This document shows positions 10,801 through 22,343 of a stretch of 64,000 nucleotides of DNA, piece by piece. Position 1 is the first letter of the stretch. Each line of letters begins with the position of its first letter. The stretch comes from Lentisphaera araneosa HTCC2155 (lineage in GTDB: Bacteria; Verrucomicrobiota; Lentisphaeria; Lentisphaerales; Lentisphaeraceae): positions 62,001 to 126,000 of the forward strand of contig NZ_ABCK01000009.1 of the NCBI RefSeq assembly GCF_000170755.1, read 5' to 3'. The notes under the pieces are model-generated. The model ran no database searches. It was not told where the DNA came from and saw nothing but the letters and a program-made list of their open reading frames with translations. A program made the translations under genes and the position numbers.

Positions 10801-11914
10801 GTTTGTTTTTGAGCTCATGGTAGAGTTTGGCTTGGGAAATATAAAGTTCTTGATCGTCGGGGTATTGTTTAATCAAAGCTTGGACGAGTTCTAGCGCTTC
10901 TTTGAATTTTTTCGATCGACTCAGCTGCTGGGCGTAAACTTCTTTGTTTTCTTTGCTCATGGGAGTCAGCTTAACGATTTGCTGATAAGCTTTCAGTGAC
11001 TTTTCTTTGTCGTCGAGTTCGAAAAGCAGGGTGGCTTGGCGTTTGAGTATTTCTATATTGTTCGTCTTATCTTTGACCACCTGAGCGTAGTACTCTGCTA
11101 AACCATGTAAATTGTCCTCTGAACGAAAGACCTGTTCGATTTGAGAAAGAATTTCTTTTTCGAGCCAAGATCCCGTGCCGACTTTATCGAGAGTCTCGGA
11201 ATATTTTTTTAGAGCTTCACTTTTGTTGCCTTGGGTACGATATATATCACCTAAGCGTAGGGTGAGGGTGACTTGTTTATGCTTGTCTTTTGTCTGTGTT
11301 AAGAGCTTTTTAATCTGTTTGCGAGCTTCGGCAAAAAGCCCTTCATCAATCATTAGCTCAATAATTTCTTCGAGTAGATCTTCGTCACCGCTCTTTTCAG
11401 CCATGTCGAGCCAGACTTTTTGGCCGAGCTCCTTTTTTTCATCGCGGATATAAATTTTGCCTAGAAGCTTGTTGATTTGAATCGTGAACTTTTCTTTGCT
11501 CGATAATTCGCTAGCAGCCTTGAGATCGGCAATGGCCTTTTCGAATTCTAGAGTTCCTACCTGAAGCTTAGCGCGGCGGAAAAGTAGTGAAGCGGAATTC
11601 TGTGTGGCGATGATTTCATTATAGATATCTAAAGCGTCGCCATTGCTTCCTTCTGCTTCTAGGTAATAGGCCTTGATCTGTTTGTAGATGGGTTCTTTTG
11701 TTTCTTCAAACTTTTGATCTAAGAATTTTTCGAGGTCAGCTCCTGTGGCGTTCTCGAGCCATGAACTATAGAATTTATCAAAGAGGTAATCCGAACTTGG
11801 ACGTTTGATGAGTATTGATAAGTATTTATCTGTTTTAGATGAAATCTCCGCCTGAGTCGTTGAACTAATGACTAAGGCGATAAATAAAGCGTAAAATTTT
11901 GATCTGATATCCAT
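1853..11914 (-). CDS. giant secreted TPR-repeat protein (about 3350 aa)
   Basis: One uninterrupted 10-kb frame. I prefer the Met at 11914 because GGGAG stands eight bases upstream and a clean signal peptide follows (MDIRSKF, hydrophobic core, then Thr-Gln-Ala before Glu). An in-frame ATG at 11929, also with a distant GGGAG, is the alternative. The mature protein is almost wholly alpha-helical. TPR-like units are clear in the first 900 residues and again near residue 1500 (alternating small and aromatic residues, A-x-x-x-Y and P-x-N patterns), and diverge later. No enzyme motif was found. TPR solenoids bind other proteins, so a large periplasmic or surface scaffold is likely. It is first in the leftward operon ending in moxR and is divergent from an ECF sigma factor operon. 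Confidence 0.88.
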   Translation of the reverse strand: MDIRSKFYALFIALVISSTTQAEISSKTDKYLSILIKRPSSDYLFDKFYSSWLENATGADLEKFLDQKFEETKEPIYKQIKAYYLEAEGSNGDALDIYNEIIATQNSASLLFRRAKLQVGTLEFEKAIADLKAASELSSKEKFTIQINKLLGKIYIRDEKKELGQKVWLDMAEKSGDEDLLEEIIELMIDEGLFAEARKQIKKLLTQTKDKHKQVTLTLRLGDIYRTQGNKSEALKKYSETLDKVGTGSWLEKEILSQIEQVFRSEDNLHGLAEYYAQVVKDKTNNIEILKRQATLLFELDDKEKSLKAYQQIVKLTPMSKENKEVYAQQLSRSKKFKEALELVQALIKQYPDDQELYISQAKLYHELKNKQQCSASLFTYIKKDKESEYSFMRAANLLRNFELKDEAKKAYLALIAKYPESREGRMLNALNLYELDEKEAALNEYVNLGKTEQIGEIQRLISTLNTLKENETAFSILKAQHEKFKNNYKYNEILLASANSLKDTKVADQAAQLMLDSADSIADISKACSNIIFAAKKAKKLAQVLENLEEKADLSDKETILLSAIYDQSDEVDTAFEIIETKLQQNPQNELFLEQKLNLSKKHREWDAAIATLTAITQLSPKHKATRIKDLVILSLKAEKTEDALKWIAVWKKTSASSTSPYIQEASIYRNKMDYDKSSEVLKKAMFKFPENKTMPRLLAQDLSTSGKTKEAKSVYWRMVNKTEDLAEKLGLVRSIIQLSQNDDSMGELTQKLQGRLENNPQSIFPPLALAELHRSSGYYEDRRKFLLKATEIKPNDIGLLREIARIEEEEGQYDRALETIKKIISLDKTNKQDSLLVQFYMRNGEEELAFEQIIENAGGKNMPVEDVVSTSISLIKSRSEKTVEFIRPYLLQHPDDYRISFLYAIALEEQDLTVDTALAFLNVLKASKEVSTPKKPAQTNTNPYGYSSHAYYKEMAEYLPQEAIDLVKNSNSVHNTYSYRRNNRRQYVFSPFGNQAGFPMPKKLEEVEQFIMPHLSTIYQGLEENEQNEIAEKLDEMGIKYSTLKLNVFNQRNRQQNQVELWSKFADDYKGDKTFEALYAYMLSMQVRTLEDFNAHFEKVKTINEILAVNMIVNTARKKVELDEKYLDFAVKTMLERDLEKLNSSRVASVLLIDNLKEENVAKLKTLMLDTYRQQDPNKNTWGPLQIVRALVKLKDYAAIIDVVNHEDELHQSQARGPNNMYNYGFYGYGSRQQKKVVAPIAFPPENSKLIPAFVKQTFSEQNYYNRENPIDKDLLIKEISKVKSTIIRLYIAHYCEDEKVSEEIVASFDKNDKSLDKQLFIAAWYGLNEKFKETVSVLKNARKLCSKKSEKKTINGALVYYIELSEDEELNNEAKLAGERLIALRLSLQEKGDLASSLETLGFTKLAESLDKEIDKATSRSNAVTSSSGFSSGRRNTDPAQKVRDYIKNNEHEKALQFAVREFRKMAKSELNYSLQSSMGNNNSWQLKNLMRTVLQKQLVDKFIALLSPKESDSFARVVLERALAYELLKQSDKAIVDYKAVLQSNPDNKAANLRLAFLIADKDPEAAKTYFVKATGKNINFIGPVIGSIVSSMYNNPSIYDIYPVIVELLKEARVSPNQDQYWINNILGQMENSMHSNEIQLPHLFDKKQSVGRSKNKEKAIKILKKREKCYVDLCKVSLKFPKVANHAFGRLEYLISQGRLKDENSFLLAKEVLKNSSKNQFHQSYSQTFYVNNMRIEAKSAEDIFIQHVMANSLIEEEKDFIKSLNYLGTTIKEKIKKTQVLYDCEPKDFISSAEKFLEDNKAPGQFQASKVLIQAHQSRAIPASLTPLIIKQLKSDLNNSANFGNQMTYLGTWTQSLIKNKPNELADFFDQMSGALAEKIKKMPKQTDHNRHNPMNHALSAALEKVFGECINSKLSHTIALIQALNKYELSQSEFLFRHSNLSYSLSNIFRKNDDLYDELKATPLFADTANFDAIALPKAREASSILKEFVSNSRNNSKRQKAYLAKLKKEDPKSFGVNYLIVLLEQSDPKKIYAYLDQQLAKIKELPKEQQVSFLSSLGHIMKEYPYKNKITSVTGAFRDYETNFTSSSSGDKVAEFLNRKVGEDYYNYSEDAGLLINETVKKDIEKAKALWTHSLKQLRKYQLRQGSQFYGGNSMSEQLFNEIRHDDSYSIAKLRFLNSIISAVKFNRRNKYDHQEALQQLYSQTVRSLYDKYRADKKTKDQAHFLAIQDLLKNKDLFKDIQLPYASLLGYSLTQSSSLELTKLEEFLKNDPHYKDNVELILLSSYLAKLNKDKKSQIPAELSQHYITYLKNEKVDISTRFVSIHKIFFDNLRRAPQSPELNELFYQLCDAGAKSNNSEHSYYYENLLERLFIIKDKDDKWKTATKSIVTLTENKVRQQPDAFESYENSYNEAMLTLLDCLFKLGESSKTKTYLNKESLRLKSRFETLWVLILNDEFAEAAQLSKEKLATMDSPTNFWRELRKFKIDDKLEKYYASIEDKELNYLARVYYAFAADDKKQQVTLVKEFEQLDPQNKNIRKNLIEIFNNNNNTKKVIQKFNGELFDSSDPLPIIYSDDHNKNDTYATFLLAGLAKMTAEEIKEVASKIKKASMDEDYDYQAENLVDAISRTYGQSLEKKAFVENYEVTAKKLLLLGKQLCKISDDARGVDSLFFTTFILSNHFEGEDAASEWLKSFSDTYFSELRSHALIKSLNVFHKLYDTSDAEQNAEVMKKKTAFLSSTSKQFTLLFPREKARTQAVKDISNQVSKDIKNFEDLNKYPPKFATLVAKSNNGYKLWQLIAQQYKNNQKNTEIDAFGTTIDQARKVIQNCDMLTASKMNNFLRALKKEDSEKNLNYLSSIEDKADWLSELEVNLFYKQALDAKAENCPEEFINYYQTYFSNKELSIETRLQAYYNNYSAFKQTPQFIDFITPLFKNNTSQEYVLNNSFHELLVLSMHLDASHKTRLNSLLKLKEATPNLGSNRRQQNDILLNDIRTRLGKEAVMSNDLIPMKETYFSLLYNGKHDEFASLFSTNWKQIKVFNSMANYLLPSKEREATALAGIAKISSQELQLLAKSLYYNQSKLISKDFGNYRYNTTQSAGKKLDKVVEEFSQSTFSDPELKNTIALLLIRNNKGKKAAKDIVTSFIESKKLEDLLKQNVYNYRIAYALYVQKLLEDNNSGKALEVIKEVNDIANQNSSLKNAAHSYLQEVSTQLVNEINSGKMKFSGAEGLSQLGEIANALLKSNDHPYHFTTLIQLLAVKHILNDTPKEAANWIAKMIPKYNKRFREYDLYKVLNSLPKWDDGIGKENLKEAQIKVLESPECKLMFKKRIKEIDKVKKRLKLK

Positions 11915-11929
11915 AAAAAGAACTCCCAT

Positions 11930-12304
11930 TGTGTTATAATCTCCCGAACACGCTGATTTAATCTTATCGTGATTTGCAAAGTTTTACCAGTGACACTTTG
12001 TGATAAAGCGATGAAGCAATGATGAAAAAATTGCGATTTCAATCAAATATTTGATCTCTATCCGTAAAGAGGGAAGCCTTAGTAGGCTTTGTCGCTAAGA
12101 AAGCCATTAAACTGATTAATTCACGTAAAATTCTTCTACTCTTCACGCGTAAAGTTGTTTTTTGTTCTTTTTACTCAGTAGCTTTTAAGAACTTAGAAAG
12201 AAAAAAGAAACTTTTTTCAGTTTTTTTTGAAAAGCTTGTAATAAAGCAGGCACTTCTACGTCTTAGCTTTAGATCAACAGGATAAATGATGAGTAAAAAT
12301 TAAT
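11930..12304. other. divergent intergenic region between TPR and ECF sigma operons
   Basis: 375 bases without a gene, between two diverging operons, so both must start here. The half next to the sigma gene is rich in A and T tracts. There is no clear ribosome binding site before the sigma ATG at 12305. An AGG lies too far upstream, which suggests weak or regulated translation. Confidence 0.6.
12214..12242 (+). promoter_or_regulatory. possible promoter of the ECF sigma operon
   Basis: TTTTCA (12214-12219) and TGTAAT (12237-12242) are separated by 17 bases, about 60 bp before the sigma gene. Both hexamers are imperfect, so the call is tentative. An ECF-type promoter recognised by the encoded sigma factor itself cannot be excluded. 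Confidence 0.25.
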
Positions 12305-12825
12305 ATGGTGCAAGCCGAAGAAATAGAAGCTTTAATGGCGCAGTTGGAACGTCCCCTCGTTGCCTATGGCTTTTCACTCTGCAGTGATTTAGAGCAGGCG
12401 CGTGATGCAGCACAAAATGCCTTTATAAAGTACTTGCGTTTCTGTACCGATAAGGACGAGAAAATCGAGAAGCCAAAAGCCTGGTTATTTCGCGTCGTTT
12501 ACAATCAAATCATGGATGAACTTCGTAAAGAGAAACTCAAACGAAAATATGAAAGCGAAGTCAAACATCAGCAAGAAGTTCACGATGTGCACACGCCCTC
12601 ACGGGAATTAGAGATGAAGACAATGAAAGCCAATTTGAAAGAAGAAGTTGATAAGTTGAATGAATTAGAACAGCGAGTTTTTCAACTGCGTGTGTATCGC
12701 GAATATAGCTACCAATTAATTGCCGAGGAAATGGATATAAAAGTCAGTCACGTGGGAGTGATCTTACATAGGACCTTGAGGAAAATTTCGGGTCAACTTA
12801 AATCGGAAATGAGCGAGGTGCTCAA

Positions 12826-12829
<4 letters not shown>
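12305..12829 (+). CDS. ECF-type RNA polymerase sigma factor
   Basis: A 174-aa protein of typical ECF length with only sigma regions 2 and 4. Region 2 (about residues 15-75) has the DLEQARDAAQNAF and KPKAWLFRVVYNQIMDELRK segments that contact the polymerase and the -10 element. Region 4 (about 112-165) has LNELEQRVFQLRVY followed by a helix-turn-helix (YQLIAEEMDIKVSHVGVIL). The gene overlaps the next one by 4 bp (ATGA), and the next protein begins with an anti-sigma-type zinc finger, so it is probably held inactive by that membrane-bound partner. The expected regulon includes its own operon; that is inference. Confidence 0.93.
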
Positions 12830-16062
<3,233 letters not shown>

Positions 16063-16092
16063 TATCAAATTTTTAATAAAAGGAGTCAAGAG

Positions 16093-19000
16093 ATGAAAAG
16101 GTTAATTTTTTTATTGATCAGTTTATGTTTCTGTTTAAATGTCCATGCCTATTGGCCTTGGAGTCAGGATGAAAAAATCACTAATAAACTGACGGTGCAG
16201 AAGCTCGATTTTCGCATTGAAGAACAACAATTCCACATAGAGGCGGAATACCTCATTAGCGGAATGAAAGGTCATCGTTTTGACTTGGGCGGCGGCATGT
16301 CGATTCAAAGCTTTAGCTATCATAAAGACCTTGAAATGACGCGCGAGAAAAACCGCTATTACCTGCAATTAAAAGCTAATGTTAAGCCGCTGAAATACAC
16401 AGTTCAATATCAGGGATCAGTAGAGAAGCATGGGATAAACTACAAGACTCAAAGAATGAGTCTACCCATGCAAGCCTTGCGCCCTTTTACCTTAGCCTAT
16501 TCAACAGATTTAAAGAAAATGACCTTTAATGGTGTCGATATTAAAGCAGATCTAGGAGAAAATAATCAAAATATTTTCTCTGGTAACTTGCCTTTACAGC
16601 AGGGTTTTTCCTTCTCTTGGGAACAAGTGGAAGCACAGAAAGTTGAGAGCAAAGCTTTGGATGTGGTCAAAATCAAATCACAAATTCTTGTGGTTTCGGG
16701 AGCTTTGCAGTTAGATGCGCTTTATCAATGGTCGGTGATTAAGGGAGCACGTAAAGAGCTGGTTTTTGAAGTTCCCAATAGCTTTGTCCTGACAAATGTC
16801 GTGGCCGAAGGCTTTGAGGTCAAAGAAGAAGTCAAGGGAGGGGTGAAACTCTTGGTCTTGCAGAGCCCTAAAGAACACAGAAAAATCAATGTTCGTCTCA
16901 AGGGGGAAATCAGTGTAGAGAAAGTTCCTTCTGAGCACCATTTACTTTTGCCCATTCCGCAAAATGTCCTTAAGAGTTCGGGTGACTTATACATGCGGTC
17001 AATGATTCCCGTTAAAGTGATCACCACCAGTACCGAGGGCTTAATTCGCGTGGAGAATAAAACAAATAAGGGCGCGCAACTTTATACTTTCCCAAGTTTG
17101 CCCATTAAGCTGGGTTTAAAACTAAAAGCGATTACTCCAGTCGTCGATGTGAGTTCAAATCACGACTTATTTGTTCAAGAAAATGACGTGCGCCACTTGT
17201 CGAGTTTTAAACTGGATGTTCGTGAAGCGCCATTGAATGAATTGAGTTTTCGCTTGCAGGGAGATTTCATTCCTGTTTCCGTTAAAGGGGTCAGCTCTTA
17301 TGAAATCGAGCAAGTTGACGGGCATAGAGTCTTGCGAGTGCGTTTACCTGAGGTGCGCGGCAGTCATAATATTACGATTGAGCAAGAACGTGCTGTTAAG
17401 GCGTGGAGCGAAGATTTAGAATATCCGAGTGTGACTTGCCTAGATGTGCGTTCGCAACGCGGTTTATTAAATGTGGGGGCGATTGAAGGTTTTGCGGTGG
17501 AACTCAAAGAAGTCAAGGGACTCTTAGAATTGCCCAAAGAGGCCGTTGCCCAACGCGTTAAAAATCAACAATCCACTTGGCGTTTTAGAGAGTTTGGCTG
17601 GGGAACAAATTTCAGTGTTAAAAAATTAAAGCCTCGCATAAAAGCGGAAGCCTTGCACATGTATTCCTTAGGGGAAAGTGCAGTTTATGTGAGTTCATTA
17701 TTCACCATGAAAATTTCGGCAGCACCCACAAATAGCCTCTTACTGGCCATCCCCAAAGAAATTAAAAACCCTGAGATTGAAGGTGATCACCGACCACAGC
17801 TCAAAAAAATGAGTGAGGGAACTTATGAAGTGTTTTTAAACAAAAGAATTTCGGGGAATTACAACCTCTTACTCAGCTACGACTTGCCCAGTAATTTTAA
17901 GGATGCGGAATTAACTTGTGGGGGAGTGAGTCTTCTGAATGCGGAAAGTGAGAGCGGCTACATCACCTTAAGTGGCTCCAATACGATTAGAAGTCAAAGT
18001 TTCAGCTCAGAGGACGCAGTTTTTCAGATTGAAGAAAAGCTTTTGCCTGAGGCATATCAATTATTGCATTCAAATCCACTCATCGACGTCTTTCGCTACA
18101 CGGCTTCTCCGCATCGCATTAAGGTGAAACTGAATGTATTAGATGACGTGGATTTATTAGGCAATGTGATAGCGAGTTCCGTGCTAAAAAGTACTTTGCT
18201 TGAAGATGGTTCAGCGAGCCATAAAGCGACGTTTATGGTGGGGAATCGCAATAAACAATTTTTGACGCTGATGATGAAAGAGGGCAGCTTCTTGGGGCGC
18301 TGTCTTGTGGAAGGTGAGGTCGTTCAAGTTATTGCAGATGGCGAGAAATTATTGATTCCCTTAAAGCGCAATACAGATCCCAATAAGCTTTTGAAAGTTG
18401 AGTTGACTTGGACAAGCAAACAAAAGGCCTTGGACTTGGCAGAAGATCTCAATTTAAGTGCTCCGCAAGTGGATGCAGTTACGCTTCACTCTGAGTGGGA
18501 GCTGAACTTGCCCAAAGATTATATTCTCAGCAATATTGAAAGTAATATTCTACCTCAAGGGCATTATGAACGAGGCGGCAAATCCAGCTGGCTTGATTCT
18601 CTCAAGGGCGTGATGAAAAGACTTCACCTCCCAAGTTTATTCATTGTGATGATCGCTTGTTTTTGTTTAAGTTTCTTCCCAGTCTTTAAAGGTAAAGCGG
18701 GCATGATTCGAGTCATTATTATTTTACTTGCGGGAGTTTTTACTTGTGTCTATATGTCCACTATACGTATCGAAGTTCATCATGGGGTTCAGTTGCCACA
18801 GGAAGTGTATACTTTTAGGAGTATGTCTCTCAAAGAGTTAGCTCAGCCCTACATAAAAGCTCAAGTTGAAACTTTGAGTCAAGTGAGTTCTGGCGGAGCG
18901 CAAATCAATCATTACTTAATGTTGTTAGTGGCAGGAGTATTAGCCCTAGCTGCCTTTATTAAAAGACAGGCACTTTTATTGGGAGTGGCGTTTGTGATTG

Positions 19001-22000
19001 TCAGTTACACGGTGCAAACTTGGTCTTATGGCGAGTTAGTTTATTTAAGTTTCTTGCCCTTATTGATTGGTGCGAGCCTTGCCTTGTTTTCTGGACGTCA
19101 CCTCAAAGCTTTGTTCACCAAGTCAGCTGCCTCCCTGTTGCTGATCAGTCTTTGCTTGAGTCCCATCTCTGATGCTGAAGCAAAAGAGTTGAAGGTGAAG
19201 CCAATCAAATGTTTGCCGATTCCTCTTCCCAAAGCCTTCTCAGAAGCAGATGTGAACTTGAGTATAGATAAGTCTTCTTACCACAGTATAAATGTTGAAG
19301 TAGAGGCTTTTTTAAGTGGCGTCAAAGGGGATGTGTTTCACTTAATTCCCGAGAGGATAAAATCTAAGCAGGGTTTTAAATGGGCGCCTATTATGAGTGA
19401 TTTGATTTTTGATGAAAAGTTGGCGAAAAGTCGTCTGCATCCATCAGGAGCCTTGAGTTTAACTCTCAATGAAAAAGTGAGTCGGATGAAGCTCAAATAT
19501 AGCTATGTGATTCAGGCGGTGGCTTACAGTAAAGAGAACCAAGCCAAGTTAAAAAATGAAGAGGCTTATTTCAGCGAAAAATTGAAGTTTGATTGGAACT
19601 TTTTGCCTAATTCAGTGGTGAAGCGCGTCAAGTTATCTTTACCAGGGCAAGCTTGGCAAGCCCTTAGTAAAGAAATGCTTCTCCGCAAGGAATTAGCTGC
19701 ATCCTGTGAGTTTAGCTTTGTGGGGGTAATGCCTAAAGAATTTGTTCGAGAAACTCTCGACGCGAATTTGACCCAGCCAGATTTTTACGCAGAGCAAGAA
19801 GTGAAACTGATCGCCTCAGAGGGAGTCTTGAGTTTAGAGCAGAACTACCGTTTACGCTTAATGAATGGGATTTTACCTTCAGTGAACTTAGTCATGCCAG
19901 AGCACTGGCAGTTAGAGTCAGTGGAAAGTCTAGATTCTAAAAAGAAAGTATTATGGGATTACGATGCGAAGAAACGAGATTTAAAACTGATTTTCCCCAA
20001 TAGTGAGAACGAGAAAAATATCTCCTTCAAAATCACTAGCCGACGAACTAATTTGCGACTTCCGCAAAAAGTTCAGGTTCATTTAGCTCATTTAGAAGGG
20101 GCGCGATCGGTTCGGGGTCGCATGATTGTTGCATCTAAGTTGGGCATGGCCATGCGAGTGGAAGATCCAAAAAACTGTCGAAAATTATCAGGACGTCCTC
20201 AAATTGATTTTGCGACTGAACCCGAATCCGATTTGTCTGCCTGGCAATTTAGTTCAGAAAAACCAAGCTTAAGCCTATCGCTTTCGAAAGTGAATGCGGA
20301 GTATAGTCTTTATGGAGATCACCAGTTTCATTTATCGTCCAATCGCCTCAGTTTAAATTCGAACTTACAAGTTAATGTCAAGAAGAGTGGAGTGTTTAAA
20401 CTCCAGTTGCGAGTTCCGCAAGATTACGAAGTAGAGAATGTGCAATGCGAAAGTCTCTCCTACTGGGATGTGGAAGAAGATGGAACAGATAAGCTATTGA
20501 GCTTGTTTTTAAATGCCAAACTCCTCGGTCAATTAAAGGTGCAGTTATCTTTAGTCAAAATCGTACCAGAGATCCCTCTAAAACCTCGAGTTCCTCAAAT
20601 TAGCCTCATGGGTGGTGGACGCCAAACGGGTTCTCTGCGAGTGACGGTTGAGAAAGGTTTTAAGCTAGAACTTTTAGAGAGTCAAAATACCTCAACTCCC
20701 AAGCAACTCGATGATGGCAGTCAAAATTTACGACTCTTGACTTCAGACTGGGAAGTGACTTTCTTGAAAAAGAGTTTAGAAGCGAGCCGTCAATGTGAAT
20801 ATATGCAGACGATGCGCCTCGAAGATAATTTAGTGAAAGGCATGATGAAAATGGATGTGCACATCGAAAATTCTCCTGTGAAAACTTTGAAGTTTATCAG
20901 TGCTCAAGCTTTAGATAACTTAGATATTCGCGGCAAAAATATTGCGCGCTTAAGAACAATTGATAAGAAGAATTGGGAACTGGATTTGCTGAGCCCGCAA
21001 ATTGGTAAGTTAAGCTTCGAAATTAACTGGCAAAAGGAATTGCGTGATAAGTCGATGGAAATCAGCCCCCTCAAACTTGTGGGAGCCTCACGACAAATGG
21101 GACATCTAATTTTTTATGCGGCGTCAAATATTTCTTTGAAATATGAAAATCAGCAGGGCATAAAGAAAATTGATTTCCGTGAAATCGATAGCTTGAGAAG
21201 TCCCAAAGATATTGCCAATTCAAAAGCCTGCTTTAAGAGCTTAAGTTCCGAGAGTCGCATGAAAGTGAAGCTAGAGGTGAAGTCCTTAGCTCAGAGTTTA
21301 CCAGCAGAAATTAAATCTGTACAGATCAACACTCAAGTGGGGATAGATGCGTCACAAATATCTTCCTTGAAAGTGGTTCTGGATCCTGGAACAAAACCCT
21401 ACCTCAAACTCGTTCTACCTAAAAAATCACGCTTGGTCAATGTGAATATTGATCAGGAAACTGTACGCCCAATGCAAGGTGCAGATCATGTGCTGATTCC
21501 GCTTAAATCGAGACCTAAGAGTGCAAAAGTAAGAGATGTGACAATTGATATTCTTTACATCAATGAAAATCAAAGTTCAAATAAGCTTGTGGGGCCTGCT
21601 TTTGACCTGCCTCTGAATCAAGTGCGCTGGAATCTATTTATGCCTGAGAATCATAAGTATGATAAGTTTACGGGCAATATGAAATACCTCGAGTCCTACG
21701 CCATTGCCAACTTAGTGAGTGCTCAAGATCTTGAAGATCAATATTTTGTCAGCAAGCAAGGGCAAGCGTATAATAAGAAGAGTATTGACGAGGGGCTGAA
21801 ACTCAGTAAACAGGGTCGAAATGTGGAAGCCCGAATCCAGTTGGAGCAGGTGGTTGAGGAAAGTTTAGATGACAAAGGCAAGCAAGAAGATGCCAAGATG
21901 CAATTAAATCGACTTTGGCGAACTCAGGCACAAATGGCGATTAATAACCGTCGTGAAAACTTGTTGCTCGCGGGCAAAGACTTGCAGTTTAATAAAAATT

Positions 22001-22335
22001 ACTCAGTAAGTGATGTGAGGGAATTAGAGCAGAGCTTAAAAGAGAATGATTCTTCGGCTTTGGGAAGTATTGGTGAAAAAATCTTCTCACGCCAAAAGGC
22101 AGCTCGTAAACGAGTGCAAGCACTAGCCGTGAATCTACCTAAGCACGGGAAACACTTAGAATTTCATCGAGAAATGCTCATTGATCGAGAAGAACCCTTG
22201 ATTGTGGAGTTCCAAACTTCCGAGAAAACAAAAAGCATCAAAAGCTCCAACACCAGTTCAAGTGGCTTACTCTTATTTTTGAGCTTCTTGACCGGTTTAG
22301 GAATGCTAGTGAAATTGGGTGGTAAAGGGAAGTGA
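16093..22335 (+). CDS. 2080-aa exported multi-pass membrane protein, unknown function
   Basis: AGGAG lies about seven bases before the ATG and a classical signal peptide follows (residues 1-19, ending His-Ala). A beta-rich, Lys/Glu/Leu-rich region fills residues 20-840. A central block of hydrophobic segments follows (about 846-866, 870-890, 940-957, 959-975, 981-1001 and 1009-1026, the last ending like a second signal peptide at Asp-Ala-Glu-Ala). A second beta-rich half runs from 1040 to about 1900, and a C-terminal helix lies at 2055-2073. The two halves begin alike (an Ala/Val-Glu-x-LSG-x-KG-x-x-F pattern near residues 53-65 and 1074-1086), suggesting an internal duplication or ancient fusion. 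It lies 30 bp after the vWA/anti-sigma gene, so it is probably the output or sensor of that sigma system. No enzymatic motif was seen. Confidence 0.82.
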   Translation: MKRLIFLLISLCFCLNVHAYWPWSQDEKITNKLTVQKLDFRIEEQQFHIEAEYLISGMKGHRFDLGGGMSIQSFSYHKDLEMTREKNRYYLQLKANVKPLKYTVQYQGSVEKHGINYKTQRMSLPMQALRPFTLAYSTDLKKMTFNGVDIKADLGENNQNIFSGNLPLQQGFSFSWEQVEAQKVESKALDVVKIKSQILVVSGALQLDALYQWSVIKGARKELVFEVPNSFVLTNVVAEGFEVKEEVKGGVKLLVLQSPKEHRKINVRLKGEISVEKVPSEHHLLLPIPQNVLKSSGDLYMRSMIPVKVITTSTEGLIRVENKTNKGAQLYTFPSLPIKLGLKLKAITPVVDVSSNHDLFVQENDVRHLSSFKLDVREAPLNELSFRLQGDFIPVSVKGVSSYEIEQVDGHRVLRVRLPEVRGSHNITIEQERAVKAWSEDLEYPSVTCLDVRSQRGLLNVGAIEGFAVELKEVKGLLELPKEAVAQRVKNQQSTWRFREFGWGTNFSVKKLKPRIKAEALHMYSLGESAVYVSSLFTMKISAAPTNSLLLAIPKEIKNPEIEGDHRPQLKKMSEGTYEVFLNKRISGNYNLLLSYDLPSNFKDAELTCGGVSLLNAESESGYITLSGSNTIRSQSFSSEDAVFQIEEKLLPEAYQLLHSNPLIDVFRYTASPHRIKVKLNVLDDVDLLGNVIASSVLKSTLLEDGSASHKATFMVGNRNKQFLTLMMKEGSFLGRCLVEGEVVQVIADGEKLLIPLKRNTDPNKLLKVELTWTSKQKALDLAEDLNLSAPQVDAVTLHSEWELNLPKDYILSNIESNILPQGHYERGGKSSWLDSLKGVMKRLHLPSLFIVMIACFCLSFFPVFKGKAGMIRVIIILLAGVFTCVYMSTIRIEVHHGVQLPQEVYTFRSMSLKELAQPYIKAQVETLSQVSSGGAQINHYLMLLVAGVLALAAFIKRQALLLGVAFVIVSYTVQTWSYGELVYLSFLPLLIGASLALFSGRHLKALFTKSAASLLLISLCLSPISDAEAKELKVKPIKCLPIPLPKAFSEADVNLSIDKSSYHSINVEVEAFLSGVKGDVFHLIPERIKSKQGFKWAPIMSDLIFDEKLAKSRLHPSGALSLTLNEKVSRMKLKYSYVIQAVAYSKENQAKLKNEEAYFSEKLKFDWNFLPNSVVKRVKLSLPGQAWQALSKEMLLRKELAASCEFSFVGVMPKEFVRETLDANLTQPDFYAEQEVKLIASEGVLSLEQNYRLRLMNGILPSVNLVMPEHWQLESVESLDSKKKVLWDYDAKKRDLKLIFPNSENEKNISFKITSRRTNLRLPQKVQVHLAHLEGARSVRGRMIVASKLGMAMRVEDPKNCRKLSGRPQIDFATEPESDLSAWQFSSEKPSLSLSLSKVNAEYSLYGDHQFHLSSNRLSLNSNLQVNVKKSGVFKLQLRVPQDYEVENVQCESLSYWDVEEDGTDKLLSLFLNAKLLGQLKVQLSLVKIVPEIPLKPRVPQISLMGGGRQTGSLRVTVEKGFKLELLESQNTSTPKQLDDGSQNLRLLTSDWEVTFLKKSLEASRQCEYMQTMRLEDNLVKGMMKMDVHIENSPVKTLKFISAQALDNLDIRGKNIARLRTIDKKNWELDLLSPQIGKLSFEINWQKELRDKSMEISPLKLVGASRQMGHLIFYAASNISLKYENQQGIKKIDFREIDSLRSPKDIANSKACFKSLSSESRMKVKLEVKSLAQSLPAEIKSVQINTQVGIDASQISSLKVVLDPGTKPYLKLVLPKKSRLVNVNIDQETVRPMQGADHVLIPLKSRPKSAKVRDVTIDILYINENQSSNKLVGPAFDLPLNQVRWNLFMPENHKYDKFTGNMKYLESYAIANLVSAQDLEDQYFVSKQGQAYNKKSIDEGLKLSKQGRNVEARIQLEQVVEESLDDKGKQEDAKMQLNRLWRTQAQMAINNRRENLLLAGKDLQFNKNYSVSDVRELEQSLKENDSSALGSIGEKIFSRQKAARKRVQALAVNLPKHGKHLEFHREMLIDREEPLIVEFQTSEKTKSIKSSNTSSSGLLLFLSFLTGLGMLVKLGGKGK

Positions 22336-22343
22336 TACGAGGT

